From NCBI RefSeq assembly GCF_029201565.1, contig NZ_CP104002.1, positions 1,071,001-1,135,000 on the forward strand: a stretch of 64,000 bases of DNA, written 5' to 3'. Shown here piece by piece: positions 54,072 through 62,333 of the stretch. The first letter of the stretch is position 1, and each line of letters opens with the position of its first letter. This DNA is from Devosia sp. SD17-2. Lineage in GTDB: Bacteria > Pseudomonadota > Alphaproteobacteria > Rhizobiales > Devosiaceae. The translations under genes were made by a program, and so were the position numbers. The notes beneath the pieces are model-generated. The model saw only the letters and a program-made list of their open reading frames with translations. It ran no database searches and was not told where the DNA came from.

Positions 54072-55010
54072 TCAGGCCCTCTTCTTGCGGCCAAGACTGA
54101 GATAGACCAGCGCAAAGGCGAGGTTGATGAGCATCATGATAACGCCCACGGCCGCGCCCTTGCCGAACTGGAAATCCTGGAAGGCGACGCGGTAATTGTA
54201 GATCGACACCAGCTCTGTCCGGTAGCTCGGCCCGCCATTAGTAAGGAGGAAGGGCGTAAACGTGTTGAAGGTCCACATGGTGATGAGGATGAGATCGGTG
54301 ACGATATGGCCGCGGATGAGCGGCAGGCCGATGTCGCGGAATTTCTGCCAGGAGGATGCGCCGGCCACGTCCGCCGCCTGGAAATAGCTCGGCGGAATGG
54401 AGGAGAAGGCCGAGTTGAACAGCATCATGGAGAAGGCAGCGCCGCGCCAGGTGTTGAAGACGACGATGACCCAGAAGGGGGAGTCGAGGAGGAAATCGCC
54501 CGGCGGCAGGCCGACGCTTTCGAGCAGCATGTTGAGCGTGCCCTGGTCGCGATCGAGGAAGGCGAACCAGGCAAAGCCGATGACCACCTCCGGCAGGATC
54601 CAGGCGGCAATGACGAAGGTTTCGGTGATGCGCTTGACCCATGGCGGCACGGTCTGGATGAGCCAGGCCAGAAGCAGGCCGAGGAGGGCCTGCCCGATCA
54701 AGGCCGAGGCCAGGACGAACTGGGTGGTGAGGATCAACGAGAAGCCGAACTGGCCGCGCTGGAAGAAGGTCGCGGGGTCAAACAGCGCCAGATAATTGGC
54801 GAGGCCGACGAATTCGGGATTGAGCGCTGTGCGGCCGAGCAGCGTGCGGTTGGTGAAGGAAACGAAGATCACCCAGAAGAAGGGGACGATCACGAAGACC
54901 GAAACCAGAATGCCTGCGGGGGTGAGAAAGGCCGCGCCGGCCCGGGCCGAGAGCAGTGCGAAGTTTCTGGGTTTTCGCCTGGCGGGGGCAGTGTTGAGGT
55001 CGGTGGTCAT
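54072..55010 (-). CDS. Sugar ABC transporter permease (MalF type)
   Basis: 312 residues from ATG 55010 (MTTDLNTAPARRKPRNF). The frame is open to 55121, but that part runs through palindromic repeat DNA and is rejected. Six helices and the EAA loop YFQAADVAGASSWQKF near residue 215 are visible. It is separated from the binding-protein gene by about 200 bases with palindromes. Confidence 0.9.
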   Translation of the reverse strand: MTTDLNTAPARRKPRNFALLSARAGAAFLTPAGILVSVFVIVPFFWVIFVSFTNRTLLGRTALNPEFVGLANYLALFDPATFFQRGQFGFSLILTTQFVLASALIGQALLGLLLAWLIQTVPPWVKRITETFVIAAWILPEVVIGFAWFAFLDRDQGTLNMLLESVGLPPGDFLLDSPFWVIVVFNTWRGAAFSMMLFNSAFSSIPPSYFQAADVAGASSWQKFRDIGLPLIRGHIVTDLILITMWTFNTFTPFLLTNGGPSYRTELVSIYNYRVAFQDFQFGKGAAVGVIMMLINLAFALVYLSLGRKKRA

Positions 55011-55027
55011 GGATGGCTCTGTCCTCT

Positions 55028-55150
55028 TCCCCGCCTCCAGAAGGGAGGGGGACGGGTGGGCCCTGATTGACGTCAGGCCCGATGGTGCGAGCATGGGGAC
55101 AAGGCGTACCCCCACCCTCAATCCCTCGCCGCAAGGGGAGGGAGGCGATG
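55028..55150. repeat. GC-rich palindromic repeats between binding protein and permease
   Basis: Two units: CCGCCTCCAG-aagg-GAGGGGG (about 55033-55055) and CCCCCACCCTCAATCCCTC-gccgc-AAGGGGAGGGAGG (about 55110-55146). The second shares the CACCCTCAATCCCT core with the perfect repeat at 38641. Placement after the binding-protein gene recurs in the peptide operon. Confidence 0.72.
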
Positions 55151-55213
55151 GCGCCGAGGCGTTTGATAAGAGCCTCCGGCGCGCCGCAACGCGCCGGAGG
55201 GTGCCAGGGAGGG

Positions 55214-56563
55214 CTAGAGCAGGCTGACGGTGTTTTCCTCGCCGACAATGGCGATGACAGCCGATTTGTACTGGGCCATGGCCTCTTCGGGCGAGAGCTC
55301 GCCGGAGACGACGGCTTCAGTCATGCGCTGGATTTCCGAGGAGACCGCATTGTAGTTCGGGTCATTCGGGCGCGCCGTGGTGAGCGGGAGCAGGGTCTGG
55401 CTGGTCTCGGTCAGGAAGGGATTGTTGGGAATGGCCACGTCGGTGCGCGCGGTGATACGCGGCTGGATGGCCTGGAAGGCTTCGAGCTGGGCCGGCTCGT
55501 TCATGAAGGAGAGGAAGGCCCAGGCTTCCTTGGGCGTATCGGTCGCCGGATTGATGACAAAGCCGGTGCCGCCGGAGATGGTGACGAAATCCTGGCCGCG
55601 GATGCCGGCGCCGGGTTCCTTGGCCGGCATTTTGGCCCAGCCCTGGACCTCATCGCGATTGGCCACGGCAAATTCGGAGCCTTCTGGGGTGACGGAGCGG
55701 TAGAAATAATCTCCCTCGACCAGAAGCGCCGTCACGCCGTCGCGAAAATTGGCGAAGGACCGGTTGCGGCCATCGGCGAGGAGCTGGGCGCGCTGGTCGC
55801 CGAGCTTTTCGTCGACATAGATGGTCTTGTAGAGGTTGAGCGTATCGAGAATGCCCTGGCTCGAGACGATGAACTTGCCGTTCTCGTCGGTAACGGCTTC
55901 GCCCGTGCCGAGCAGAACCATCCAATAGCCCTGCATGGTGGTGGCTTCGCCCATGGCGACGCCGGCATTGATCTGGAGCGGGAAGCTGTCGGGCTTGGCC
56001 TTCTTGATGGCGCGGGCGGCGTCGAGCAGTTCTTCCCAGGAGTTGGGCTGCCAGGTGTCGGCGTCGATGCCGGCTTCGGCCAGAATATCCTTGCGCGTAT
56101 TGATCATGCGCACGTCGGTGCCGAGCGGAATGCCGTAATATTTATCCTGGTAGAGCATGAGGGCGCGCGAGCCTTCGGAAAGCGCTGCCCAGCCGGACCA
56201 GTCATTGACTTCGGGGCCGGCGACTTCATCGAGCGATTTCAGGAGCCCGCCTTCGACGAAGGAGGGGATGAGGAAGCCGTCGAATGCTGTGACATCGGGG
56301 CCGGCGCCGGTGGAGAAGTCGAGCGCCAGCTGCTGGGTGAGCTGGGCGTCTTCGCCGCCGAACTGGTTGAGCACCACGTTGACGTCGGGATTGGCGGCCT
56401 CGAAAGCGGGGATGACGCTTTCCTCGATCCACTGCGCGGTGCCGCTGTTGACGCCGCCGATGACACAGCGGCAGGTGACGTTGAGATCGACGGCAAATGC
56501 CGGCAGCGCCACAGCGGTGGCGCCGACAAGTCCAAGCGCGAGACTGCGCAGACGATTGGTCAT
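55214..56563 (-). CDS. Extracellular sugar-binding protein, CUT1 family
   Basis: 449 residues, signal peptide 1-24 (cleavage after AFA), mature start VDLNVTCRCVIGG. The CRC cysteine pair at the mature N-terminus is unusual for this family and could form a disulfide or bind metal. EAANPDVNVVLNQFGGEDAQL and GPDVTAFDGFLIPSF fit the fold. GGGAGG precedes the ATG at 56563. It is transcribed divergently from the LacI regulator, with an operator-like site about 95 bases upstream. Confidence 0.92.
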   Translation of the reverse strand: MTNRLRSLALGLVGATAVALPAFAVDLNVTCRCVIGGVNSGTAQWIEESVIPAFEAANPDVNVVLNQFGGEDAQLTQQLALDFSTGAGPDVTAFDGFLIPSFVEGGLLKSLDEVAGPEVNDWSGWAALSEGSRALMLYQDKYYGIPLGTDVRMINTRKDILAEAGIDADTWQPNSWEELLDAARAIKKAKPDSFPLQINAGVAMGEATTMQGYWMVLLGTGEAVTDENGKFIVSSQGILDTLNLYKTIYVDEKLGDQRAQLLADGRNRSFANFRDGVTALLVEGDYFYRSVTPEGSEFAVANRDEVQGWAKMPAKEPGAGIRGQDFVTISGGTGFVINPATDTPKEAWAFLSFMNEPAQLEAFQAIQPRITARTDVAIPNNPFLTETSQTLLPLTTARPNDPNYNAVSSEIQRMTEAVVSGELSPEEAMAQYKSAVIAIVGEENTVSLL

Positions 56564-56656
56564 CGCAAAAATCCTCCCAAATGGTGGCTCCGAATTCTCC
56601 GGTAGCCGGCTATTGGCCCGTCGGTGGAATAAATCTTCCGGGCGCAGGCCAAAGTA

Positions 56657-56672
56657 GAATGAACACGTTTTC
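56657..56672. promoter_or_regulatory. LacI-type operator, copy 1 (binding-protein side)
   Basis: AATGAACACGTTTTCA, a near-palindrome of the form TGAAnACGTnTTCA with a central CG, typical of LacI-family sites. An identical 16-base copy lies at 56833-56848. This copy is on the binding-protein side of the divergent promoter region. Confidence 0.75.
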
Positions 56673-56832
56673 ACTAAGCGTCAATGCGGAGAATTCGCCT
56701 GGGGTGACGGCAGGGATTGCGTGCGGCGGTTGAATGGCAGGGTTTTGCGACGTGGTGGTGACATCGCGGTGAAATTCGAGGGCGGAGGTGTTGGCGCGCG
56801 TGCTTGACAGAGTGGGGGCGAAACGTCAGAGA

Positions 56833-56848
56833 AATGAACACGTTTTCA
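56833..56848. promoter_or_regulatory. LacI-type operator, copy 2 (regulator side)
   Basis: Exact second copy of AATGAACACGTTTTCA, about 30 bases before the TTG start of the regulator gene. The copies are 176 bases apart, so one regulator could control both directions, possibly by looping. Confidence 0.75.
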
Positions 56849-56877
56849 ATATTGCCGCTGTTTTGGGGAGGCCTGGC

Positions 56878-57915
56878 TTGGGCGAAGCGATGGGGGAAGT
56901 GCGCGGGCGGGCGACAGCAGAAATGGTGGCCGAACGGGCCAATGTGTCCCGCGTTGCGGTGTCGCGCGCCTTCAACCCGCACGCCTCGCTCAAGGCCGAA
57001 AAACGCGAACTGATCCTCAAAATTGCGCAGGAGCTGAACTATACGCCGGACCGCGCAGCGCGGGCGCTTGTGAGCGGGCGCTCGCATCTCGTGGGCGTCA
57101 TCGTGCCCGATGTGTGCAGCTATTGGGAGAGCCAGGAGATTGATGCGCTGACCACGGCGCTGCAGGCGGAAGGCTTTGCCACGCTACTGTTCAAGACGCG
57201 CACCGATTATTCGATGGACGAGCAGTTGCTCGCCTATATGCGCGGCTTCAATCCGGACTCGGTGATTGCCTTCGTCGAGAACGTAAAACCACGGACGCTG
57301 GCGCGGTTTCTCGACCGCGCAGTGCCGATCTATGTGCATTACCCAATGGACGGGGAGGCGGAGCCCAAGGGCGAGCCGCTGCATGATCGACTCAATGTGC
57401 TGCAGCGCGACGGGATCGAGCAGGCGGTGGCATTGCTGCAGGGGTATGGTGTGCGGCGGGTCGCCTATGTGTCCGGCGAGGAAAAGGCGCGGGCCAATAC
57501 CTCGCGCGAGCAGGTTTTGCGACAGGTCATGGCGGCGCGTGGGTTGGAGCCGCCGACTGTAGTGCGCGGCGATTTTTCCTATGACGCGGCCTATCAGGCG
57601 ACCATCGATCTCTTTCGGGTGGGCGCGGGGGCGGATGCGATTTTCGCCGCCAATGACGTCGGAGCATTCGGGGCGATGGATGCCTTGCGGCACGAGCTGA
57701 AGCTACGGGTGCCGGAGGATGTGAAGGTGGTTGGCTTTGACGACATCGCCCAGTCGCACTGGAAAAGCTACAATCTCACCACCGTGAAATTCGATCTCGA
57801 GGAGCGGGTGCGGGCGCTGGTCAGGCTGATCTTGCGGCGGCTCAATAATCCCGATGCACCGGGCTTTCAGGAAACTCTCAACACACGGCTCGTCGTGCGC
57901 GGCACGGTCGGCTGA
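56878..57915 (+). CDS. LacI-family transcriptional regulator
   Basis: 345 residues. The helix-turn-helix is ATAEMVAERANVSRVAVSRAF with hinge NYTPDRAARALVSGRSHLVG, followed by a sugar-binding domain containing GADAIFAANDVGAFGAMDAL and KVVGFDDIAQSHW. Start: TTG 56878 has GGGGAGG six bases upstream; in-frame ATG 56890 is an alternative. It most likely represses the divergent importer and its own operon, which continues into the hydrolase genes. Confidence 0.9.
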   Translation: MGEAMGEVRGRATAEMVAERANVSRVAVSRAFNPHASLKAEKRELILKIAQELNYTPDRAARALVSGRSHLVGVIVPDVCSYWESQEIDALTTALQAEGFATLLFKTRTDYSMDEQLLAYMRGFNPDSVIAFVENVKPRTLARFLDRAVPIYVHYPMDGEAEPKGEPLHDRLNVLQRDGIEQAVALLQGYGVRRVAYVSGEEKARANTSREQVLRQVMAARGLEPPTVVRGDFSYDAAYQATIDLFRVGAGADAIFAANDVGAFGAMDALRHELKLRVPEDVKVVGFDDIAQSHWKSYNLTTVKFDLEERVRALVRLILRRLNNPDAPGFQETLNTRLVVRGTVG

Positions 57916-57926
57916 CGGCGCTTTTC

Positions 57927-59843
57927 ATGACCGACACGCTCATTCACCTTGTCTTCAAGACCCACCTTGATATCGGTTTTACCGACCACGCGGCCAAGGT
58001 CCGGCGGCAATATCATGAGCAGTTCATCCCGCAGGCGATCGCCACGGGCGAGCACTTTTATGCCGAGAACCCGGACGCGCCTGAATTTATCTGGACGACG
58101 GGCGCCTGGCTGATCTGGGACCATCTCAACTCGCAGGATGGAGAGAAGGTAAAGCGGCTGCAAAGGGCGATTGAGCGTGGGCTGATCGCCTGGCACGGAT
58201 TGCCGTTCACCACCCACACCGAGCTGATGACGCCGGCGCTGTTCCGGGCGGGGCTTTCCTATGCGCAGGAGCTGGATCGGCGTTTTGGGCGGCAGACGAT
58301 TGCCGCGAAGATGACCGACGTGCCGGGCCATACGCTGGGCATGGTGCCGCTGATGGCCGGGGCGGGGCTGAAATTCCTGCACCTCGGAGTGAACACGGCG
58401 AGCCCCGTGCCCGATGTGCCGCCGATCTTCCGTTGGCAAGCGCCGGGCGGGGACGAAATCGTGGTCATGTATCAGGCCTCCTATGGGGCGACGGATTTTC
58501 CGGCCGGGCCGGACATTGGCCTCAGCTTTGCGCACACCAATGACAATATCGGCCCGCAAAGCGTGGGGCAGACGGTGGAGGCGCTGCGGCATCTGCGTTT
58601 GGAGCATCCGCAGGCTCGGGTGATGGCTTCGACGCTGGATGCCTTCGGGGCCGAGATGTGGGCACGGCGCGAAAATTTTCCGGTGGTGACACAGGAAATC
58701 GGCGACAGCTGGATCCATGGCGTTGGCACCGATCCGGAAAAGCTGCGACATTTTAAAGCGCTGGGGCGGCTCTATGATGAATTCGATGCCGAGGGACTGA
58801 CGCCGGAACGGCTGGCCTTTGGGCGCGGGCTGACGCAAATCGCCGAGCACACCTGGGGCGTCGACATAAAGACTTTTCTACGGGACGAGACGGCCTGGGA
58901 CCGGGAAAAGTTCGAGGCGGCGCGGAGAAACGACTATCGCTTCCACTATACCGAGGCAAGCTGGGCCGAGCAGCGCGCCTATCTCGATGCGGCGATTGAT
59001 CAATTGTCCGATGCGGATCGGGCGCTGGCTGAGGCGGCGCGGAACGAGGCGTCGGTGCCGGCTGAGGCGGTGATTGGTGCTGGCGACCGGCTGGAGAGCA
59101 ATGGTTGGGTCGCCGAGATCGATGCGGCGACGGGCGATCTTTCCGCGCTCATTGCGCCGAACGGGCGGCGGCTGGCGGGGCAGAATGGGTGCCTCTTCGG
59201 CTATCGGCACGAAAGCTATGACTGGGCCGAGCTGCAGAGCCATCTCGACAGCTATCTCATGCACCGCGAGGTCTGGGCTATTCTGGACCATGACAAACCG
59301 GGATTGCGGACGGCGAAGACGGCGCGGAATGGTCGCTTTGTGCCCAAGGGAAAAGGTGTTTCAGAGGACGGGGCGCGGGTGCTGGGGCGCATGCCGGAGG
59401 AGGCGCGGATAGCGCTGGGGGCGCCGGATCGACACGAGATTATCCTGCGCGGGATCAGCGATGACGAGGCCGAAATCATCTTGGTGCTGCGAGCGAAACC
59501 TGCCAATCGCATGCCCGAGGCGGGGTTCTTCCTCCTGACGCCCGAACCGTGCTCTTGGGCGCTGGAGAAGCTGGGGCTCTGGCACGAGGCACACGACATA
59601 GTGCGCCGCGGGGGTGGGCAATTGCAGGCGGTTTCGGCGCTGCGCTGCGGTGGAACGGAATTCACACTGCTCGACAGCGCGCTGGTAGCGCCGGCGGGAG
59701 CCCCCTTCATCCCGTTCCAACCGGAGGTGCCGGACTTTTCAGCGGGGGCACGGATCAATCTCTACAACAACAAATGGGGGACGAATTTTCCCATGTGGTG
59801 GGAGGGCGATCTCGTCAGCCGGGTGCGGGTGCGGCTGGGGTAG
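57927..59843 (+). CDS. Glycoside hydrolase 38-like protein (DUF5054 type)
   Basis: 638 residues, no signal peptide. The N-terminal barrel begins HLVFKTHLDIGFTDH, with the His-Asp metal pair of GH38 alpha-mannosidases, then EFIWTTGAWLIWDHL, WHGLPFTTHTELM and KMTDVPGHTLGMVPLM, whose Asp is a candidate nucleophile. The C-terminal half is beta-rich. I associate this layout with DUF5054. Substrate is unproved; a mannoside or related glycoside is plausible. It starts 11 bases after the regulator gene. Confidence 0.78.
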   Translation: MTDTLIHLVFKTHLDIGFTDHAAKVRRQYHEQFIPQAIATGEHFYAENPDAPEFIWTTGAWLIWDHLNSQDGEKVKRLQRAIERGLIAWHGLPFTTHTELMTPALFRAGLSYAQELDRRFGRQTIAAKMTDVPGHTLGMVPLMAGAGLKFLHLGVNTASPVPDVPPIFRWQAPGGDEIVVMYQASYGATDFPAGPDIGLSFAHTNDNIGPQSVGQTVEALRHLRLEHPQARVMASTLDAFGAEMWARRENFPVVTQEIGDSWIHGVGTDPEKLRHFKALGRLYDEFDAEGLTPERLAFGRGLTQIAEHTWGVDIKTFLRDETAWDREKFEAARRNDYRFHYTEASWAEQRAYLDAAIDQLSDADRALAEAARNEASVPAEAVIGAGDRLESNGWVAEIDAATGDLSALIAPNGRRLAGQNGCLFGYRHESYDWAELQSHLDSYLMHREVWAILDHDKPGLRTAKTARNGRFVPKGKGVSEDGARVLGRMPEEARIALGAPDRHEIILRGISDDEAEIILVLRAKPANRMPEAGFFLLTPEPCSWALEKLGLWHEAHDIVRRGGGQLQAVSALRCGGTEFTLLDSALVAPAGAPFIPFQPEVPDFSAGARINLYNNKWGTNFPMWWEGDLVSRVRVRLG

Positions 59844-59952
59844 GGTAAAGCCCCGCCGATTGCTGTGACAAAGTTCGGGCTGTGCTGGATATAATGGCGG
59901 AGTGGGTGCAGATTTGTTGGCAAGTTTGCCAGCTCCAGATTGGATCCGCGCC

Positions 59953-60924
59953 GTGCCCTTTCCCGACATGACCCATCCCGCCATCGACGCTTATGAGAGC
60001 GCGGTGACCGTGCCTGCCGATTTCTCCGATTTTTGGGGCAAGACCATTGCCGAGGCCCGCGCGGCGGGTGGTGACGTCAGCATCGTGCCGGCGGATACCA
60101 CACTGAAACTCGTGGAAGCCTTTGACGTAACCTTCCCGGGGTTTGGCGGGCAGCCGGTCAAGGGTTGGCTGGTGCTGCCCAAGGAGCGGACCGAAAAACT
60201 GCCACTTGTGGTGCAGTTCATCGGTTATGGCGGCGGGCGCGGCTTTCCGCATGAGACGCTGCATTGGGCCGCCTCGGGCTTTGCCTATTTCCGCATGGAT
60301 ACGCGCGGGCAGGGCTCGAGTGGGCATATGGGCGCGACCTCGGACCCGCAGGGCACGACACCATCCGTGCCGGGGATGATGACCAAGGGCATTCTCGATA
60401 AGAACGACTATTACTACCGGCGCCTGTTCACCGACGGGGTGCGCGCCATCGACATGCTGCTCGGCCAGGATTTTGTCGATGCCGAGCGGATCGCGGTTTG
60501 TGGCGTCAGTCAGGGTGGTGGGATCGCGCTGGCCGTGGCGGGGATCGACAATCGCGTCAAGGCAGTGATGCCGGACGTGCCCTATCTCTGTGATTTCCCG
60601 CGCGCCGTTCGTGTCGCCGGGCGCGATCCCTATCTGGAAATCGTCCGTTTCCTTGCCGTGCACCGGGACAAGAAAGACCAGGTGTTCGACACCCTGCGCT
60701 ATTTCGACGGCGTCAATTTTGCCCGCCACAGCAAGGCTGCGACGTTGTTCTCGGTGGCGCTGATGGACGACATCTGCCCACCCTCGACCGTCTATGGCGC
60801 CTACAAGGCCTTTGCGGGCACCGACAAGACCATCGTGGAATATGAGTTTAACAACCACGAAGGCGGCGCGGCATTCCAGGACCGCGAGCAGATGAAGTGG
60901 CTGACGCGGCAGTTTGGGGTCTGA
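59953..60924 (+). CDS. Acetylxylan/oligosaccharide acetyl esterase (CE7, AXE1 family)
   Basis: Alpha/beta hydrolase of carbohydrate esterase family 7, removing acetyl groups from xylo-oligosaccharides and cephalosporin C. The nucleophile motif GVSQGGGIA is near residue 180, the acid Asp is in LMDDICPPSTVYGAY, and the His in NNHEGG. GMMTKGILDKNDYYYRR and FGGQPVKGWLVLP are the family boxes. The GTG at 59953 gives MPFPDM and 323 residues, matching family length; GTG 59902 and ATG 59968 are alternatives. No signal peptide, so it acts on imported sugars. Confidence 0.88.
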   Translation: MPFPDMTHPAIDAYESAVTVPADFSDFWGKTIAEARAAGGDVSIVPADTTLKLVEAFDVTFPGFGGQPVKGWLVLPKERTEKLPLVVQFIGYGGGRGFPHETLHWAASGFAYFRMDTRGQGSSGHMGATSDPQGTTPSVPGMMTKGILDKNDYYYRRLFTDGVRAIDMLLGQDFVDAERIAVCGVSQGGGIALAVAGIDNRVKAVMPDVPYLCDFPRAVRVAGRDPYLEIVRFLAVHRDKKDQVFDTLRYFDGVNFARHSKAATLFSVALMDDICPPSTVYGAYKAFAGTDKTIVEYEFNNHEGGAAFQDREQMKWLTRQFGV

Positions 60925-60968
60925 GGGCCAGAACGGCCTTAGCCGCGCTCAACCATCAGCGGACAATA

Positions 60969-61010
60969 TGCCCCCATCCCCGATCCCTCCCCACAAGGGG
61001 GAGGGGCGCA
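60969..61010. repeat. GC-rich palindromic repeat
   Basis: GCCCCCATCCCCGATCCCTCCCC-acaa-GGGGGAGGGGC, one unit of the dispersed family (the left arm is longer than the right). It lies between the esterase gene and the next regulator and may terminate the upstream operon. Confidence 0.7.
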
Positions 61011-61071
61011 GGCGGCGCGCTCGGGGGGCGTGGAACGATAATTCGCGATCTCCTCTTGATCTGCTCAAAAA

Positions 61072-61086
61072 ACGCAAATATTGCGT
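61072..61086. promoter_or_regulatory. ACGCAA/TTGCGT operator upstream of the second LacI gene
   Basis: ACGCAA-ATA-TTGCGT, a perfect inverted repeat 23 bases before the regulator ATG. Related sites occur downstream of the regulator gene at 62210-62263, before the next transport gene. The motif is therefore probably the regulator's own site. Confidence 0.7.
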
Positions 61087-61109
61087 AGGGGAGTGAGGAG
61101 ATCGCTGAA

Positions 61110-62111
61110 ATGGCCACCAAGCGTGCAAACCAGGCCGATATTGCCGAGAAGCTTGGGGTGTCGGTGTCGACGGTTTCCCGGGCACTGGCCAATGAGATCG
61201 GCATCAGCGAGGCGGTGCGGCGCGACGTCCAGCGCGTTGCGCGCATGCTGGGCTACAAGAGCAAACACACGCCCGCGACGGGCAATCCCGACAAGCGCGC
61301 CGTGGCCCTGGTGCCGCTGAGTGGAGCCATCGGAAGCCTTGCCAGTTTTTACCACGGGATCGTCGAGGGGATGCGCGCGCAGGCCGCAGAGGCCGGCATC
61401 GCCCTTGATGTGCGTCTCATCAACGAAGAAATGGTGACGCTCGATTTTGTCCATAAGCAGGTGCGCAAATCGGATGCGTCAGGGGTCATCCTCGCCGGGA
61501 TCGACCCCAGTGCCGAGCTGGTCAACTGGGCGGCCGAGGAGGATATTGCCGTCGTCCTCGCCAACGGCTTTGACCCGCTGATGCGGCTTAACTCCGTGTC
61601 GCCAGCCAATTTTCACGGCGCGTACATGGCCACGCAGCATCTGATCGATGCTGGGCATCGCCGGATACTGCACTATACATTCCGGCACCGCCCGACCATT
61701 CGCCAGCGCCAGCGCGGCTTTGAAGCGGCGATCGCCGACCATGTCGGCACCGAGGGGGTGGTGGTGTTTTCCAATGAGGTGGGGACCAAGGCGCTGCTTG
61801 AGAATTTCCTCGGTGGCGTCTATGACGTGACGGCGATGTTCTGCTGGAATGATGGCGTGGCCGTGTCGATGGTCGAGACGCTTCTTGGGCCCGATAGCTC
61901 TCTGCCGCCCAATTTCTCCATCATGGGTTTTGACGATCTGCCGATCGCCGGCATGGCCAATCCGCGGCTGAGCACGGTGCGGGTTGATCGTGAGGCGATT
62001 GGGCGTGGCGCCATTCGCCTCCTGGCTCAGCGCATGGACGGGGAAATGGCCGTGCAACATTTGCAAATCGGCCTGTCTCTCGTCGCCGGTGAGACAGTTT
62101 TTCCTGCCTGA
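61110..62111 (+). CDS. LacI-family transcriptional regulator
   Basis: 333 residues. The helix-turn-helix is NQADIAEKLGVSVSTVSRAL with hinge ARMLGYKSKH. The effector domain includes VAMFCWNDGVAVSMVE-like sequence (DVTAMFCWNDGVAVSM), MGFDDLPIAGMANPRLSTV and VSPANFHGAYMATQHLIDAGH. GGGGAGTGAGGAG precedes the ATG. It appears to control the family-5 binding-protein gene at 62334 and itself. Confidence 0.91.
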   Translation: MATKRANQADIAEKLGVSVSTVSRALANEIGISEAVRRDVQRVARMLGYKSKHTPATGNPDKRAVALVPLSGAIGSLASFYHGIVEGMRAQAAEAGIALDVRLINEEMVTLDFVHKQVRKSDASGVILAGIDPSAELVNWAAEEDIAVVLANGFDPLMRLNSVSPANFHGAYMATQHLIDAGHRRILHYTFRHRPTIRQRQRGFEAAIADHVGTEGVVVFSNEVGTKALLENFLGGVYDVTAMFCWNDGVAVSMVETLLGPDSSLPPNFSIMGFDDLPIAGMANPRLSTVRVDREAIGRGAIRLLAQRMDGEMAVQHLQIGLSLVAGETVFPA

Positions 62112-62209
62112 GGCAGAATATTTCTCAAATTTTTCTGCGCGCTTTGGCTGGAAGCAGGGCATTTCGCGCATTTTGCAGAGCGCAGGACGCTGATTCCCAA
62201 TTGCAAATT

Positions 62210-62277
62210 ACGCAATATTGCGGAAATTGCGTGAAATACGCAAATTGCTTGAGTTTGCGCAAATTCCGACCTAGCTT
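62210..62277 (+). promoter_or_regulatory. Promoter and operator cluster before the family-5 binding-protein gene
   Basis: Sites: ACGCAATATTGCG (62210-62222), TTGCGT-N5-ACGCAA (62227-62243), and TTTGCGCAAA (62254-62263). TTGAGT at 62249-62254 and TAGCTT at 62272-62277, 17 bases apart, make a candidate promoter whose spacer contains the TTTGCGCAAA palindrome. The half-site is the same as upstream of the LacI gene. Confidence 0.65.
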
Positions 62278-62333
62278 TCTCCGGCGTGCAAACAGCGCCG
62301 GGCCGGAAATGCCGGCCGCAAAGGGAGGAAGAC

